This document shows positions 10,491 to 20,961 of a stretch of DNA of 61,868 bases, one piece after another. The stretch spans positions 1 to 61,868 of the forward strand of contig NZ_QEXL01000013.1 in NCBI RefSeq assembly GCF_003311635.1. Reading direction: 5' to 3'. The notes beneath the pieces are model-generated. The model made no database searches. It worked only from the letters and a program-made list of their open reading frames with translations, and was not told where the DNA came from. The DNA comes from Novacetimonas cocois. GTDB lineage: Bacteria > Pseudomonadota > Alphaproteobacteria > Acetobacterales > Acetobacteraceae. The translations under genes were made by a program, and so were the position numbers. Positions within the stretch are counted from its first letter, which is position 1. The number at the start of each line of letters is the position of its first letter.

Positions 10491-11746
10491 GAGGCAGACG
10501 GATACAGCCCCTTGCGGGTATCCTGCAACCATTGCACCACGCCACGGGCCGCCCAATGCCCCGTCGCAATGCAGGCCTGCAGCAGGTAGCCGCCGGTCGG
10601 TGCCTCCCAGTCCACCATTTCCCCCGCGACGAACACGCCGGGCAGCCGGCGCAGCATCAGGCGGTCATCCACCTCGTCCCAGCGCACGCCGCCCGCCACC
10701 GAAATCGCGCGGTCGATGTCATCGGTCCCCGTCAGGACCAGCGGCACGTCCTTTACCAGTCGCGCCAGCGCCGCCGGATCGCGCGGCAGGTCAACCCCGC
10801 TCCCCTCACGCAGCAGGGCCACCGCCACCGGCGGCAGGCGCAGGGCCTTGCGCAGCAGGTTCGACATGCTTTCGCGCCCCCGCACCCGCGCCAGCCGCTG
10901 CGTCACCTGCGCGATATCCATCTCGGGGCGCAGATCGACATGAAGGACCGCCTGTCCATGCGCCGCGATCTCGTCGCGCAGAAGTGCCGAGCACGCATAA
11001 ACCGCGCCCCCCTCGATCCCGTCACGCGTGATCACCGCTTCGCCACGGACGGTCCCCGCACGCGTATGCAGCGCGATTGCATGCAGGGGGCATCCCTCGA
11101 AACGGGTGCGCATCATTTCCGACCAGGAAACGCGAAACCCGCAATTGGCGGGCCGGAACGCCGCGACATCGACGCCACGGGCCGAGACGATATCGCGCCA
11201 TGCGCCATCCGCGCCCAGCCGTGCCCAGCTTGCCCCGCCTGTCGCCAGCACCAGCGCATCGGCAGGCAGGCTGTCTTCCGCGCCATCCGGGCCGCTCACG
11301 CGGACGCGGCCTTCGGCATCCCAGCCCAGCCAGCGGTGGCGCGTCATGATCCGCACGTCCATCCGTTCCAGCCGCGCCACCCATGCGCGCAACAGGGGCG
11401 ATGCCTTCATGGCCGTGGGAAAGACCCGGCCACTGCTGCCGACGTAACAGGGCTGCCCCAGCCCGGCGGCCCAGCGACGCATGTCGTCGGGGCCAAATGC
11501 CCCAAGGGCGGCGGCAAGATAGGGTTGCGCCATGCCGTAACGCGTCATGAACCGCGTCATGGGTTCCGAATGCGTCAGGTTCAGCCCGCCCCGGCCCGCC
11601 ATCATGAACTTGCGCCCCACGGTGGGACGCTGTTCCAGCACCCGCACCCGGCATCCCGCGGTGGCAAGCTCTTCGGCGGCGGCAAGCCCGGCCGGGCCGC
11701 CGCCGACCACGATCACCCGCGCTCCGCCGGCCCCGTGCGCCGGCAT
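10487..11746 (-). CDS. BaiN/HI0933-like NAD(P)/FAD-dependent flavoprotein (TIGR03862 type)
   Basis: The N-terminal Rossmann FAD site VIVVGGGPAGLAAAEEL lies at 12-28. It is followed by the family signature GRKFMMAGRGGLNLTHSE (near 45-62) and the terminal FAD motif PGVFVAGEMVDWEAPTGGY, with the expected length of 419 residues. Members are presumed flavin oxidoreductases; no substrate is established for this subgroup. I used the ATG at 11746, four bases after cysE. A TTG at 11767 would overlap cysE by 17 bases, and neither has a strong ribosome site. It belongs to a leftward cluster of ubiH, cysE, this gene and the HerA-like ATPase. Confidence 0.88.
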   Translation of the reverse strand: MPAHGAGGARVIVVGGGPAGLAAAEELATAGCRVRVLEQRPTVGRKFMMAGRGGLNLTHSEPMTRFMTRYGMAQPYLAAALGAFGPDDMRRWAAGLGQPCYVGSSGRVFPTAMKASPLLRAWVARLERMDVRIMTRHRWLGWDAEGRVRVSGPDGAEDSLPADALVLATGGASWARLGADGAWRDIVSARGVDVAAFRPANCGFRVSWSEMMRTRFEGCPLHAIALHTRAGTVRGEAVITRDGIEGGAVYACSALLRDEIAAHGQAVLHVDLRPEMDIAQVTQRLARVRGRESMSNLLRKALRLPPVAVALLREGSGVDLPRDPAALARLVKDVPLVLTGTDDIDRAISVAGGVRWDEVDDRLMLRRLPGVFVAGEMVDWEAPTGGYLLQACIATGHWAARGVVQWLQDTRKGLYPSAS

Positions 11747-11750
11747 GATG

Positions 11751-12617
11751 TCAGATGATGTAGTCAAGCGGCGGCAGCATCTGGTCCATCGTGAAGGCCG
11801 GCAGGGAGGAATGACGCGTGCCCACCGCGCGTGCCGGGTTGCCCACGACGGTGGTATAGGGGGCGACCGATTCCAGCACGATGGACCCCGCGCCGATCTT
11901 GGCCCCTTCGCCGATTTCGATATTCCCCAGTATCTTGGCCCCGGCCCCGATCAGGACCCCGCGACGGACCTTGGGATGCCGGTCACCCACGTTCTTGCCC
12001 GTGCCGCCCAGCGTGACCCCCTGCAGGAGGGAGACATCATCCTCCAGCACCGAGGTCTCGCCAATCACGATGCCCGTGCCATGGTCGAACAGGATGCGCC
12101 GTCCCAGCCGCGCCGCCGGGTGGATGTCCACCGCAAACAGTTCCGAAGACCGGCTCTGCAGGTGCAGGGCAAGATATTCGCGCCCGTTGTTCCACAGCCA
12201 GTGCGCGACGCGATAGCCCTGCACCGCGTGATATCCCTTGAAGAACAGGAAAGGCGTCGCGTAATTGCCCGTGGCGGGATCGCGTTCGCGGATGGCCACG
12301 AGATCGGCGGCGGCGGCGGCCACGATATCCGGATCGGCGGCAAAGACCTCCATCACCAGTTCCGCCAGCGCGTCGTCCGCCACGGAACGATCGCCCAGCT
12401 TGCGCCCGATCAGGGCCGCAAGGGCCGCCCCGAATGAGGCATGATTACGGATTCCCGTCGCCAGAAGCCCCTTGACCAGCGGGTCGCAGCATCCGCACGC
12501 CCCTTCGACAATATCGCGCCACAGGGCGTCGATATCGATCCCCGACAGCGTGGGCGGCATGACGGGCGGGCGGGCGGACTGGGTAAGGGAAGCGCCTGGG
12601 GGCTGACGTTCAGACAT
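11751..12617 (-). CDS. cysE: serine O-acetyltransferase
   Basis: Transfers acetyl from acetyl-CoA to L-serine, giving O-acetylserine, the first step of cysteine synthesis. The 288-residue protein has the N-terminal helical SATase domain (about 28-130) and a left-handed beta-helix of hexapeptide repeats (about 165-265). This contains the active-site stretch DIHPAARLGRRILFDHGTG and the coenzyme-binding LGGTGKNVGDRHPKV. Length is near that of enterobacterial CysE (about 273), with a slightly longer N-terminus. It sits between ubiH and a flavoprotein gene, all leftward; there is no cysK nearby. Confidence 0.95.
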   Translation of the reverse strand: MSERQPPGASLTQSARPPVMPPTLSGIDIDALWRDIVEGACGCCDPLVKGLLATGIRNHASFGAALAALIGRKLGDRSVADDALAELVMEVFAADPDIVAAAAADLVAIRERDPATGNYATPFLFFKGYHAVQGYRVAHWLWNNGREYLALHLQSRSSELFAVDIHPAARLGRRILFDHGTGIVIGETSVLEDDVSLLQGVTLGGTGKNVGDRHPKVRRGVLIGAGAKILGNIEIGEGAKIGAGSIVLESVAPYTTVVGNPARAVGTRHSSLPAFTMDQMLPPLDYII

Positions 12618-12678
12618 GTCGGAGCGTCCGGTTATGAAAAATCAGGATGAAGACACGATACGGGATAAGGCGGGCGCG

Positions 12679-13914
12679 TTACAGGCCCATGGCGTGCCGC
12701 GCAAAGGCCCGGCGCAGGGGCGTGATGCGGTTCACCCCCGCCAGCCCGACGTCACGCGCCAGACGCAGCACGGGATTGTCGTTGCCGAACAGGCGTTCCA
12801 GCATGTCGGTCGCCGCCAGCATCAGCATGTTGGCCGGACGGCAGCGCGCCTGATAATCACGCAGCACCGAAGCTTCGCCCACATCGCCGCCGCGCGCATG
12901 CACACCCGCCAGCAGGTCCGACAGCGCGATCACGTCACGAAAGCCAAGGTTCAGGCCCTGCCCCGCGATGGGATGGATGCCGTGGGCGGAATCCCCCACC
13001 AGCACCAGCCGCGTGTCGATATAACGCTGCGCGTACTGCGCCGACAGGGGATAGACCCAGCGCCGTCCCACCGGCGTCACCTCACCCAGCCAGTCGCCCA
13101 TGCGGCGGCGGATTTCATGGGCGAACGCCTCCGCCGGAAGCTCCGCCAGGCGGTGGGCCAGCTTTTCCTCGTCCGTCCAGACCAGCGCGGACAGGTTGGG
13201 ATGTTCCGCCGTCCCCGCCATCGGCAGCTGCGCAAAGGGACCGGCAGGCAGGAAATGCTCCAGCGCGCGCCCTTCGTGCGGGCGCTCATGCGCCACGGCG
13301 CACACGATCCCGCACTGGTGATACGGCAGGCGCGTCACCACGATTCCGGCCTGCGTGCGCAGAGGGCTGCGCCGTCCCTCCGCCGCGACGACCAGGCGCG
13401 CCGAAATGGTGCGTCCGCTGCGCGTGGTGATGACCGCGCCCTCGGGCCTGCGCACGACCGTCGCCTCGTCCGGGGCAAGGACCGTAATGCCGGGCGTTGC
13501 ATGCAGCGAGGCGTTGAGCGCGACACGCAGGGCCCGCGCCTCGATCATGGAACCAAAGGGTTCCGGCGCGTCATCGCGCCCGAATTCAAGGAACAGGGGC
13601 GACGGCCGCTGTCCCGGCCGGCCGTCGGTGACGCGGATTTCGCGGATGTCGCACGCGGGCATCGGCAGGCGCGCCCACACGCCTGCCGCCTCCAGCAGGC
13701 GGCGCGACCCCGCCGCGATGGCATAGGCACGGCCGTCAAAGGCAGGATGTTCCATCGGCGGCAGGGCGGCACGGTCAATGATGACCACGCGCATCCCCTC
13801 CACCGCCAGTCGGCATGCCAGGGTCGCGCCCACGGGGCCCGCCCCCACAATGCAGACATCCGCCTCCATCGCGTCGCCCGGATTGGACGGGGTGGCTGTC
13901 ATGTGTTCGCTCAT
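12679..13914 (-). CDS. ubiH: UbiH/UbiF/Coq6-family FAD monooxygenase
   Basis: An FAD-dependent ring hydroxylase of ubiquinone biosynthesis, 411 residues. FAD site ADVCIVGAGPVGATLACRLA lies near the N-terminus (GAGPVG at 24-29). The DG-like segment and the second FAD motif LVLVGDSAHGIHPIAGQGLN near residue 315 are characteristic of the UbiH/COQ6 signature. The ATG at 13914 follows GAAGAAG; an in-frame extension of 63 residues has unlikely composition and is rejected. Which ring position it hydroxylates cannot be told from sequence. It heads the leftward cluster with cysE. Confidence 0.9.
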   Translation of the reverse strand: MSEHMTATPSNPGDAMEADVCIVGAGPVGATLACRLAVEGMRVVIIDRAALPPMEHPAFDGRAYAIAAGSRRLLEAAGVWARLPMPACDIREIRVTDGRPGQRPSPLFLEFGRDDAPEPFGSMIEARALRVALNASLHATPGITVLAPDEATVVRRPEGAVITTRSGRTISARLVVAAEGRRSPLRTQAGIVVTRLPYHQCGIVCAVAHERPHEGRALEHFLPAGPFAQLPMAGTAEHPNLSALVWTDEEKLAHRLAELPAEAFAHEIRRRMGDWLGEVTPVGRRWVYPLSAQYAQRYIDTRLVLVGDSAHGIHPIAGQGLNLGFRDVIALSDLLAGVHARGGDVGEASVLRDYQARCRPANMLMLAATDMLERLFGNDNPVLRLARDVGLAGVNRITPLRRAFARHAMGL

Positions 13915-14096
13915 CGTCTTCTTCGTCCTGTCAGTGGCCGCCGCATGGGAACCGCCCAGCGCTGTGGCGTGTTCACGGGCAATGCAACGCAGATATGGCA
14001 TGCAACGTATCAGGTGTCCAAACGCCGCGCGCCGGGCCTTCGCCAGATCCCGGCCGCCAGTTCCCGGCGCAGGAAGGCGACGGCGCGTAATCACGG

Positions 14097-14126
14097 ATGA
14101 CATGCCTCCTGCACTCGCGGTATAAG
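14097..14126 (+). promoter_or_regulatory. candidate sigma-70 promoter for PII
   Basis: ATGACA is followed after 18 bases by TATAAG, about 70 bp before the PII start. I saw no clear sigma-54 GG-N10-GC site. Confidence 0.45.
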
Positions 14127-14151
14127 AGGCGTGTCATCCGATGCCTGATGA

Positions 14152-14532
<381 letters not shown>

Positions 14533-14585
14533 CGCATGACGCGCGGACCTTATGTATTTCAGTCAAACCGGAGGACCATTTTTTC

Positions 14586-15086
14586 ATGATTTTTTCCCGC
14601 CGTCATTACCTGGCCGCTGCCATGGCTGTGGGCCTTCCCGCCGCCCTCGCCTTCTCTCCCGCCACCGGCCATGCCCGTGAAACGTCCAAGGCCTGCCACC
14701 AGAAATTCGTGGCCGCCCGCACCGCAGGTACCCTGAACGGACAGACCTACAAGGCGTTCAAGGCCGCGCAGTGCGATGACGCCACCACTCCTGCCGCCGC
14801 TGCGGCAGCCCCCGCCGAAGCGGCAAAGCCCCCCGTGGCGGCAGCACCCGCGCCGGCAGCAGCGCCAGCCGCACCCGCCGCCAAGGTCGCGCCGGTTGCG
14901 ACGAACGCCACCCTGCCCAGCGCCGTTTCCGCGAAATATGCCAAGGAAAGCGCGGGCAAGGCCCGGCTGCACACCTGCCTTGACCAGTATAATGCCAACA
15001 AGGCGACCAACGCGAATGGCGGCCTGCGCTGGATCGAGCGTGGGGGTGGGTACTACAGCGTGTGCAATGCCCACCTGAAGGGCTGA
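14586..15086 (+). CDS. exported Ala/Pro-rich protein with two Cys-pair modules
   Basis: A 166-residue protein with a Sec-type signal peptide (SRRHYLAAAMAVGLPAALAF, cut near ATGHA). An N-terminal module has CHQKFVAARTAGTLNGQTY and then Cys 27 residues on. An Ala/Pro-rich linker covers about 68-115. A C-terminal module (CLDQYNANKATN ... GLRWIERGGGYYSVC) repeats the Cys spacing, so each module could hold one periplasmic disulfide. The modules resemble PsiF-like repeats, but I am not certain. GGAGG lies eleven bases before the ATG. A hairpin follows the stop. Confidence 0.75.
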   Translation: MIFSRRHYLAAAMAVGLPAALAFSPATGHARETSKACHQKFVAARTAGTLNGQTYKAFKAAQCDDATTPAAAAAAPAEAAKPPVAAAPAPAAAPAAPAAKVAPVATNATLPSAVSAKYAKESAGKARLHTCLDQYNANKATNANGGLRWIERGGGYYSVCNAHLKG

Positions 15087-15097
15087 CACCTGTCCAA

Positions 15098-15139
15098 CCA
15101 GCCCCTGCGTGACCCGCATCACCGGCAGGCAGGGGCTGG
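15098..15139 (+). terminator. probable terminator hairpin
   Basis: CCAGCCCCTGC pairs perfectly with GCAGGGGCTGG across a 20-base loop, 12 bp after a stop codon. There is no U-tract, so intrinsic termination is uncertain. Confidence 0.4.
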
Positions 15140-15158
15140 CATGTCGTGAAGAAGCTTC

Positions 15159-15189
15159 CCCGCAGGCTTTATGTAAAAAAGCCTGCGGG
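15159..15189. repeat. 12-bp perfect stem-loop next to palindromic element B
   Basis: CCCGCAGGCTTT and AAAGCCTGCGGG flank a 7-base loop. It sits between the hairpin at 15098 and element B in a convergent gap and could aid termination from either side. Confidence 0.6.
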
Positions 15190-15194
15190 ACTGT

Positions 15195-15291
15195 TTGAGA
15201 TAGAAGTTTTTGGGTGTCGCCTTTTTTCAAAAAGGCGACGTCTTCCGAAGCTTTTTGCAAAAAGCTTCACCAAAAACTTTTATGACTTCAG
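15195..15291 (-). repeat. dispersed palindromic element, copy B (inverted)
   Basis: Same element as copy A but in reverse orientation: hairpin 2 (GTCGCCTTTTTT / AAAAAGGCGAC) comes first, then AAGCTTTTTGCAAAAAGCTT (about 15248-15267). It ends CTTTTATGACTTCAGG, the reverse complement of the CCTGAAATCATAAAAG end of copy C. The other end is shortened. It lies between two convergent genes. Confidence 0.85.
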
Positions 15292-15351
15292 GAATATTAT
15301 TAGGGACGGCACACGAAAACTTCCGCCGTCTTTCATCCCGTGGGGTGTTTG

Positions 15352-16389
15352 CTATCGGTCCGGATATTTTCTGGCCGGGGATGCGGGGCCATGCGGTTTC
15401 GCCTGCGTCCCGTGCGTGGAATCCTGGGCAAGGACCGCCGGCCTTACGAAGGCCTGTCCTGTGGCATAGGAAATCCAGACCCGATGGAGCGCGAACCAGT
15501 CGGAGCCAAGCAGCATTTCCAGTCCCTCGCGCAGGGGGGCCACCGTCATGACGGTATTGCGTTCCAGTTCATGGCCGATCTGCAGGCTGCTGAAGCGATG
15601 CCAGTGATAGACATCCTCGTGCCCGTCAATGCCGCTGGTGATCCCGCCGGGGTCGGTTTCAAGCTGTTCCGCGCGGACGCCAAGGCGCGCCGCCACTTCG
15701 GGCGAGACAATGCGCGAGCGCGCGCCACTGTCGAGCAGCGCCTTCACCGGCTGTCCGTTGAGGCGCACATCCAGCATGAAGCGGTTTTCCTGCCGCTGCA
15801 GGGGGAGCGTATCGTACCATCCGGCCCATGCCGGGGGCTGCGCGCAGGCGACGGAACCCGCATGCACTTCCCACAGGCCCATCTGTCCGTTGGGGACATC
15901 CATGTCGAGGTCGAAATGCGATAGCACGTCCCCCCCGATCAGGCCACCCACGGGCGGGGTTATCATGGGCTGTCCGGGCAGTACGCCCACCGGCGCGGAC
16001 ATGGCGCCAAAATCCACCCCGCCGATTCGCAGGTCCGGCACGATGGCGTTGGGCGTTGCATGGACCGTGCCGCCCGTTCCGTGCACCACCGTCTGCTGCG
16101 CCGGATCAAGGCCCAGGCGCAGGCGATGCACCATTTCGGGCGTCAAAAGGCCACCATCCGATCCCGTATCCACCAGCAGGCTGAGTTCGCGGCCCGCCAC
16201 CTCCGCGACAATCGAAAGGTAGCCGCCATCATTGCGCAACGGGATCTGCGCCACATGCCTGCGTGAACATACGCGCCCTTCGTCCTGCGCCCATGCCGGA
16301 CGCGCGGACACCGCCTGCGTGCCAGACAGCACGGCGGCACACAGCGCGATGCCCCACGACCGGGCGCGGGGTGCAGGGGAACGCGACAT
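15352..16389 (-). CDS. exported protein with two retropepsin-like aspartic protease domains
   Basis: A 345-residue protein with a signal peptide at about 1-34 (ending ARPAWA). The first retropepsin-like fold has catalytic D74 in LLVDTGSDGG, followed by a flap-like HGTGGT and IGGDVLSHFDLD. The second has D220 in ALLDSGARSR, followed by LGSDWFALHRVWI. Retroviral-type proteases normally dimerise; here both Asp motifs sit in one chain, so it could form a self-contained pseudo-dimer. The substrate is unknown. I chose the ATG at 16389 for its AAGG; an ATG at 16395 is two codons upstream. It lies 9 bp after the iminopeptidase gene, probably co-transcribed. Confidence 0.82.
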   Translation of the reverse strand: MSRSPAPRARSWGIALCAAVLSGTQAVSARPAWAQDEGRVCSRRHVAQIPLRNDGGYLSIVAEVAGRELSLLVDTGSDGGLLTPEMVHRLRLGLDPAQQTVVHGTGGTVHATPNAIVPDLRIGGVDFGAMSAPVGVLPGQPMITPPVGGLIGGDVLSHFDLDMDVPNGQMGLWEVHAGSVACAQPPAWAGWYDTLPLQRQENRFMLDVRLNGQPVKALLDSGARSRIVSPEVAARLGVRAEQLETDPGGITSGIDGHEDVYHWHRFSSLQIGHELERNTVMTVAPLREGLEMLLGSDWFALHRVWISYATGQAFVRPAVLAQDSTHGTQAKPHGPASPARKYPDR

Positions 16390-16398
16390 CACCATGCC

Positions 16399-18367
<1,969 letters not shown>

Positions 18368-18525
18368 GTTGCGTCATCCTCCCCTGCCACGGCCAGCCGT
18401 TCCCTTAATCTGCAACCTGTCAGTCCGGCGGCCCGTCACGCCACCACCATGGCGTTCATGTTCCCATGTGCATTCCCACGCAACAGCAGACAAGACATCC
18501 GTGCCCCGCGACGCTAGAAAACCGC

Positions 18526-20793
18526 ATGCCGCGCCGCAACCACACGCCTGACCTGATGGAGTCGCAACCGGGTTCGCACGCCCCGTCGCCCACGGCGCGG
18601 CGGGTGCGGGTCATGCTGCCCCTGCCTTTCGCGGGCGCACTGGATTACCGCGCGCCGACGGGCCTTGACCTGCGGCCGGGCGATATCGTCAGCGTGCCGC
18701 TGGGCCGCCGCACCGAAACGGGCGTGGTCTGGGACATGGAACTGCGCCTGCCACCCGAATTCATACCGCCCCCCATGCCCCCGGTCGCGGCGGGCCGCCT
18801 GCGCGCGGTTGGCGGCCGCCTGGACCTGCCACCCATGCCCGCCCCCCTGCGACGCTTCATCGACTGGGTCGCGGCCTATACGCTGTCGCCGCCGGGCATG
18901 GTCCTGGCGATGGCCCTGCGGACCAGTACCACGGCCGCCGCCCCGCGCCCGGCGGCGGGGTGGAAGGTGGCCGATGAAATCCCGCCCGGCCTGCGCCTGA
19001 CGCCCGCACGGCAGAAGGTCCTCGACATCGCGCGGGCCGGCCCCCCCATGTCCACCACCGACCTGGCCACCCGTGCCGGGGTGGGCGCCAGCGTCGTGCG
19101 CGGCCTTGCGCAGGCGGGATGCCTGCATGAAGTGGTCCTGCCGGCGCCACGGGCGTTCGCGACGCCGGATCCCGCCCATGCCCCGCCGGTGCTGGAGGGG
19201 GAACAGGCCGACGTCGCCCGCGCCCTGCGTGATACGGTGGCGGAAGACCGGTTTTCGATCACGCTGCTCGAAGGGGTGACCGGATCGGGCAAGACGGAAA
19301 TCTATATGGAGGCCATCGCCGCATGCCTTGAAAAAGGACTGCAGGTGCTTGTGCTGCTGCCAGAAATCGCCCTGTCATCGCAGTGGACGGAACGTTTCGA
19401 ACGGCGTTTCGGCACCGCGCCCGCGCTGTGGCATTCGGACCTTGGTCCGCGCCTGCGCCGGGTCACGTGGCGCGCCGTAGCCGATGGCGAGGCACACGTG
19501 GTGGTGGGCGCGCGGTCCGCCCTGTTCCTGCCGTTCGTGCGCCTTGGCCTCATCATCGTGGACGAGGAACACGAGACCTCCTTCAAGCAGGAAGAAGGCG
19601 TCACCTACAACGCCCGCGACATGGCGGTGGTGCGCGCGCGCATGGATAACGCGCCCATCATGCTGGTTTCCGCAACGCCCAGCCTCGAGACACTGGCGAA
19701 TGTGGGGGCCGGACGTTACCGCCACCTGCGTCTGGGCGCACGACATGGCAATGCCTCCATGCCGCAGGTGCGTACGCTCGACATGCGCGCCAGTCCACCC
19801 GAACGCGGGCTGTTCCTGTCGCCTGTGCTGACCGACGCCATTGCGCAGACCATCGGGCGGCAGGAACAGGCGATGCTGTTCCTCAACCGGCGCGGGTACG
19901 CGCCGCTGACGCTGTGCCGCACCTGCGGGCACAGGATGCAGTGCCCGAACTGTACCGCGTGGCTGGTGGAACATCGCGCGCGACGCATCCTGACATGCCA
20001 TCACTGCGGCCATCACGAAGCGATGCCCCCCGCCTGCCCCTCGTGCAATGCCGAAGACAGCCTGACGCCCATCGGCCCCGGCGTCGAACGCATTACGGAG
20101 GAAGCGCGCGCAACCTTTCCCGACGCCCGCATCCTTGTGATGGCCAGCGACACGCTGCATGGTCCGGCGGCCACGGCCGAAGCGGTCGACCGCATCGCCC
20201 GGCGCGAGGTGGATCTGGTGATCGGCACGCAGATCGTCGCAAAGGGATGGCATTTCCCGCACCTGACGCTGGTGGGGATTGTCGATGCGGATCTCGGCCT
20301 TGGGGGTGGCGACCTGCGCGCGGCGGAACGCACGGTGCAGCTGCTGCATCAGGTGGCCGGCCGCGCCGGCCGGGCGGAGGCGCAGGGCCATGTCCTGCTG
20401 CAGAGCTATGTCCCGGACCACCCGGTGATGGAGGCCCTCGTCTCCGGTGATTTCGCAAGTTTCATGGAACAGGAAGCCGAACAGCGCAGGCCCGGATTCT
20501 GGCCGCCGTTCGGTCGCCTCGTCGCCCTGATCGTCAGCGCCGACACGCCGGAGGCCGCCGACATGACCGCCCGCGCGCTGGGGCACGAGGCCCCGCGCCT
20601 TGATGGCGTTCAGGTCCTTGGCCCCGCCCCGGCCCCGCTGGCGATCCTGCGCGGCCGCCATCGCCAGCGCCTTCTGCTGCGCGCGCGGCGCAATATCCCG
20701 GTCCAGCCGATCATGCGCGAATGGCTGTCGCGGGTGAAGCCCGAACGCGGCGCGCGGGTGGACGTGGATATCGACCCGATTTCATTCCTGTAG
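18526..20793 (+). CDS. priA: primosomal protein N' (replication restart helicase)
   Basis: A 3'-5' helicase that reloads the replisome at stalled forks. The N-terminal DNA-binding part precedes Walker A GVTGSGKT (residues 250-257) and the DEEH box at 346-349. Zinc is held by two Cys clusters (CRTCGHRMQCPNC and CHHCGHHEAMPPACPSC), which are typical of PriA, followed by motifs V-VI (GTQIVAKGWHFP, HQVAGRAGRAE). From ATG 18526 it has 755 residues. The start is uncertain: ATG 18556 or an upstream extension are possible, and none has a clear ribosome site. Confidence 0.94.
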   Translation: MPRRNHTPDLMESQPGSHAPSPTARRVRVMLPLPFAGALDYRAPTGLDLRPGDIVSVPLGRRTETGVVWDMELRLPPEFIPPPMPPVAAGRLRAVGGRLDLPPMPAPLRRFIDWVAAYTLSPPGMVLAMALRTSTTAAAPRPAAGWKVADEIPPGLRLTPARQKVLDIARAGPPMSTTDLATRAGVGASVVRGLAQAGCLHEVVLPAPRAFATPDPAHAPPVLEGEQADVARALRDTVAEDRFSITLLEGVTGSGKTEIYMEAIAACLEKGLQVLVLLPEIALSSQWTERFERRFGTAPALWHSDLGPRLRRVTWRAVADGEAHVVVGARSALFLPFVRLGLIIVDEEHETSFKQEEGVTYNARDMAVVRARMDNAPIMLVSATPSLETLANVGAGRYRHLRLGARHGNASMPQVRTLDMRASPPERGLFLSPVLTDAIAQTIGRQEQAMLFLNRRGYAPLTLCRTCGHRMQCPNCTAWLVEHRARRILTCHHCGHHEAMPPACPSCNAEDSLTPIGPGVERITEEARATFPDARILVMASDTLHGPAATAEAVDRIARREVDLVIGTQIVAKGWHFPHLTLVGIVDADLGLGGGDLRAAERTVQLLHQVAGRAGRAEAQGHVLLQSYVPDHPVMEALVSGDFASFMEQEAEQRRPGFWPPFGRLVALIVSADTPEAADMTARALGHEAPRLDGVQVLGPAPAPLAILRGRHRQRLLLRARRNIPVQPIMREWLSRVKPERGARVDVDIDPISFL

Positions 20794-20837
20794 CCGCGCC
20801 CCAGGGGGCCGCCTGAAAAGACAGACCGGACAATACC

Positions 20838-20953
20838 CTGAAATCATAAAAGTTTTTTGGTGAAGCTTTTTGCAAAAAGCTTCGAAAGACGTCGCCTTTT
20901 TAAAAAAAGGCGACACCCAAAACTTTTGTTTTTATCAAGCGACTGTTCTTCAG
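20838..20953 (+). repeat. dispersed palindromic element, copy C
   Basis: The left end is CCTGAAATCATAAAAG, followed by hairpin 1 (AAGCTTTTTGCAAAAAGCTT), hairpin 2 (GTCGCCTTTTT / AAAAAGGCGAC), ACCCAAAACTTTTG and right end TTCTTCAG. It lies between the convergent priA and COG2509 genes. The long ORF that starts inside it runs antisense to the next gene and is not real. Confidence 0.9.
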
Positions 20954-20961
20954 ACCGCCAG

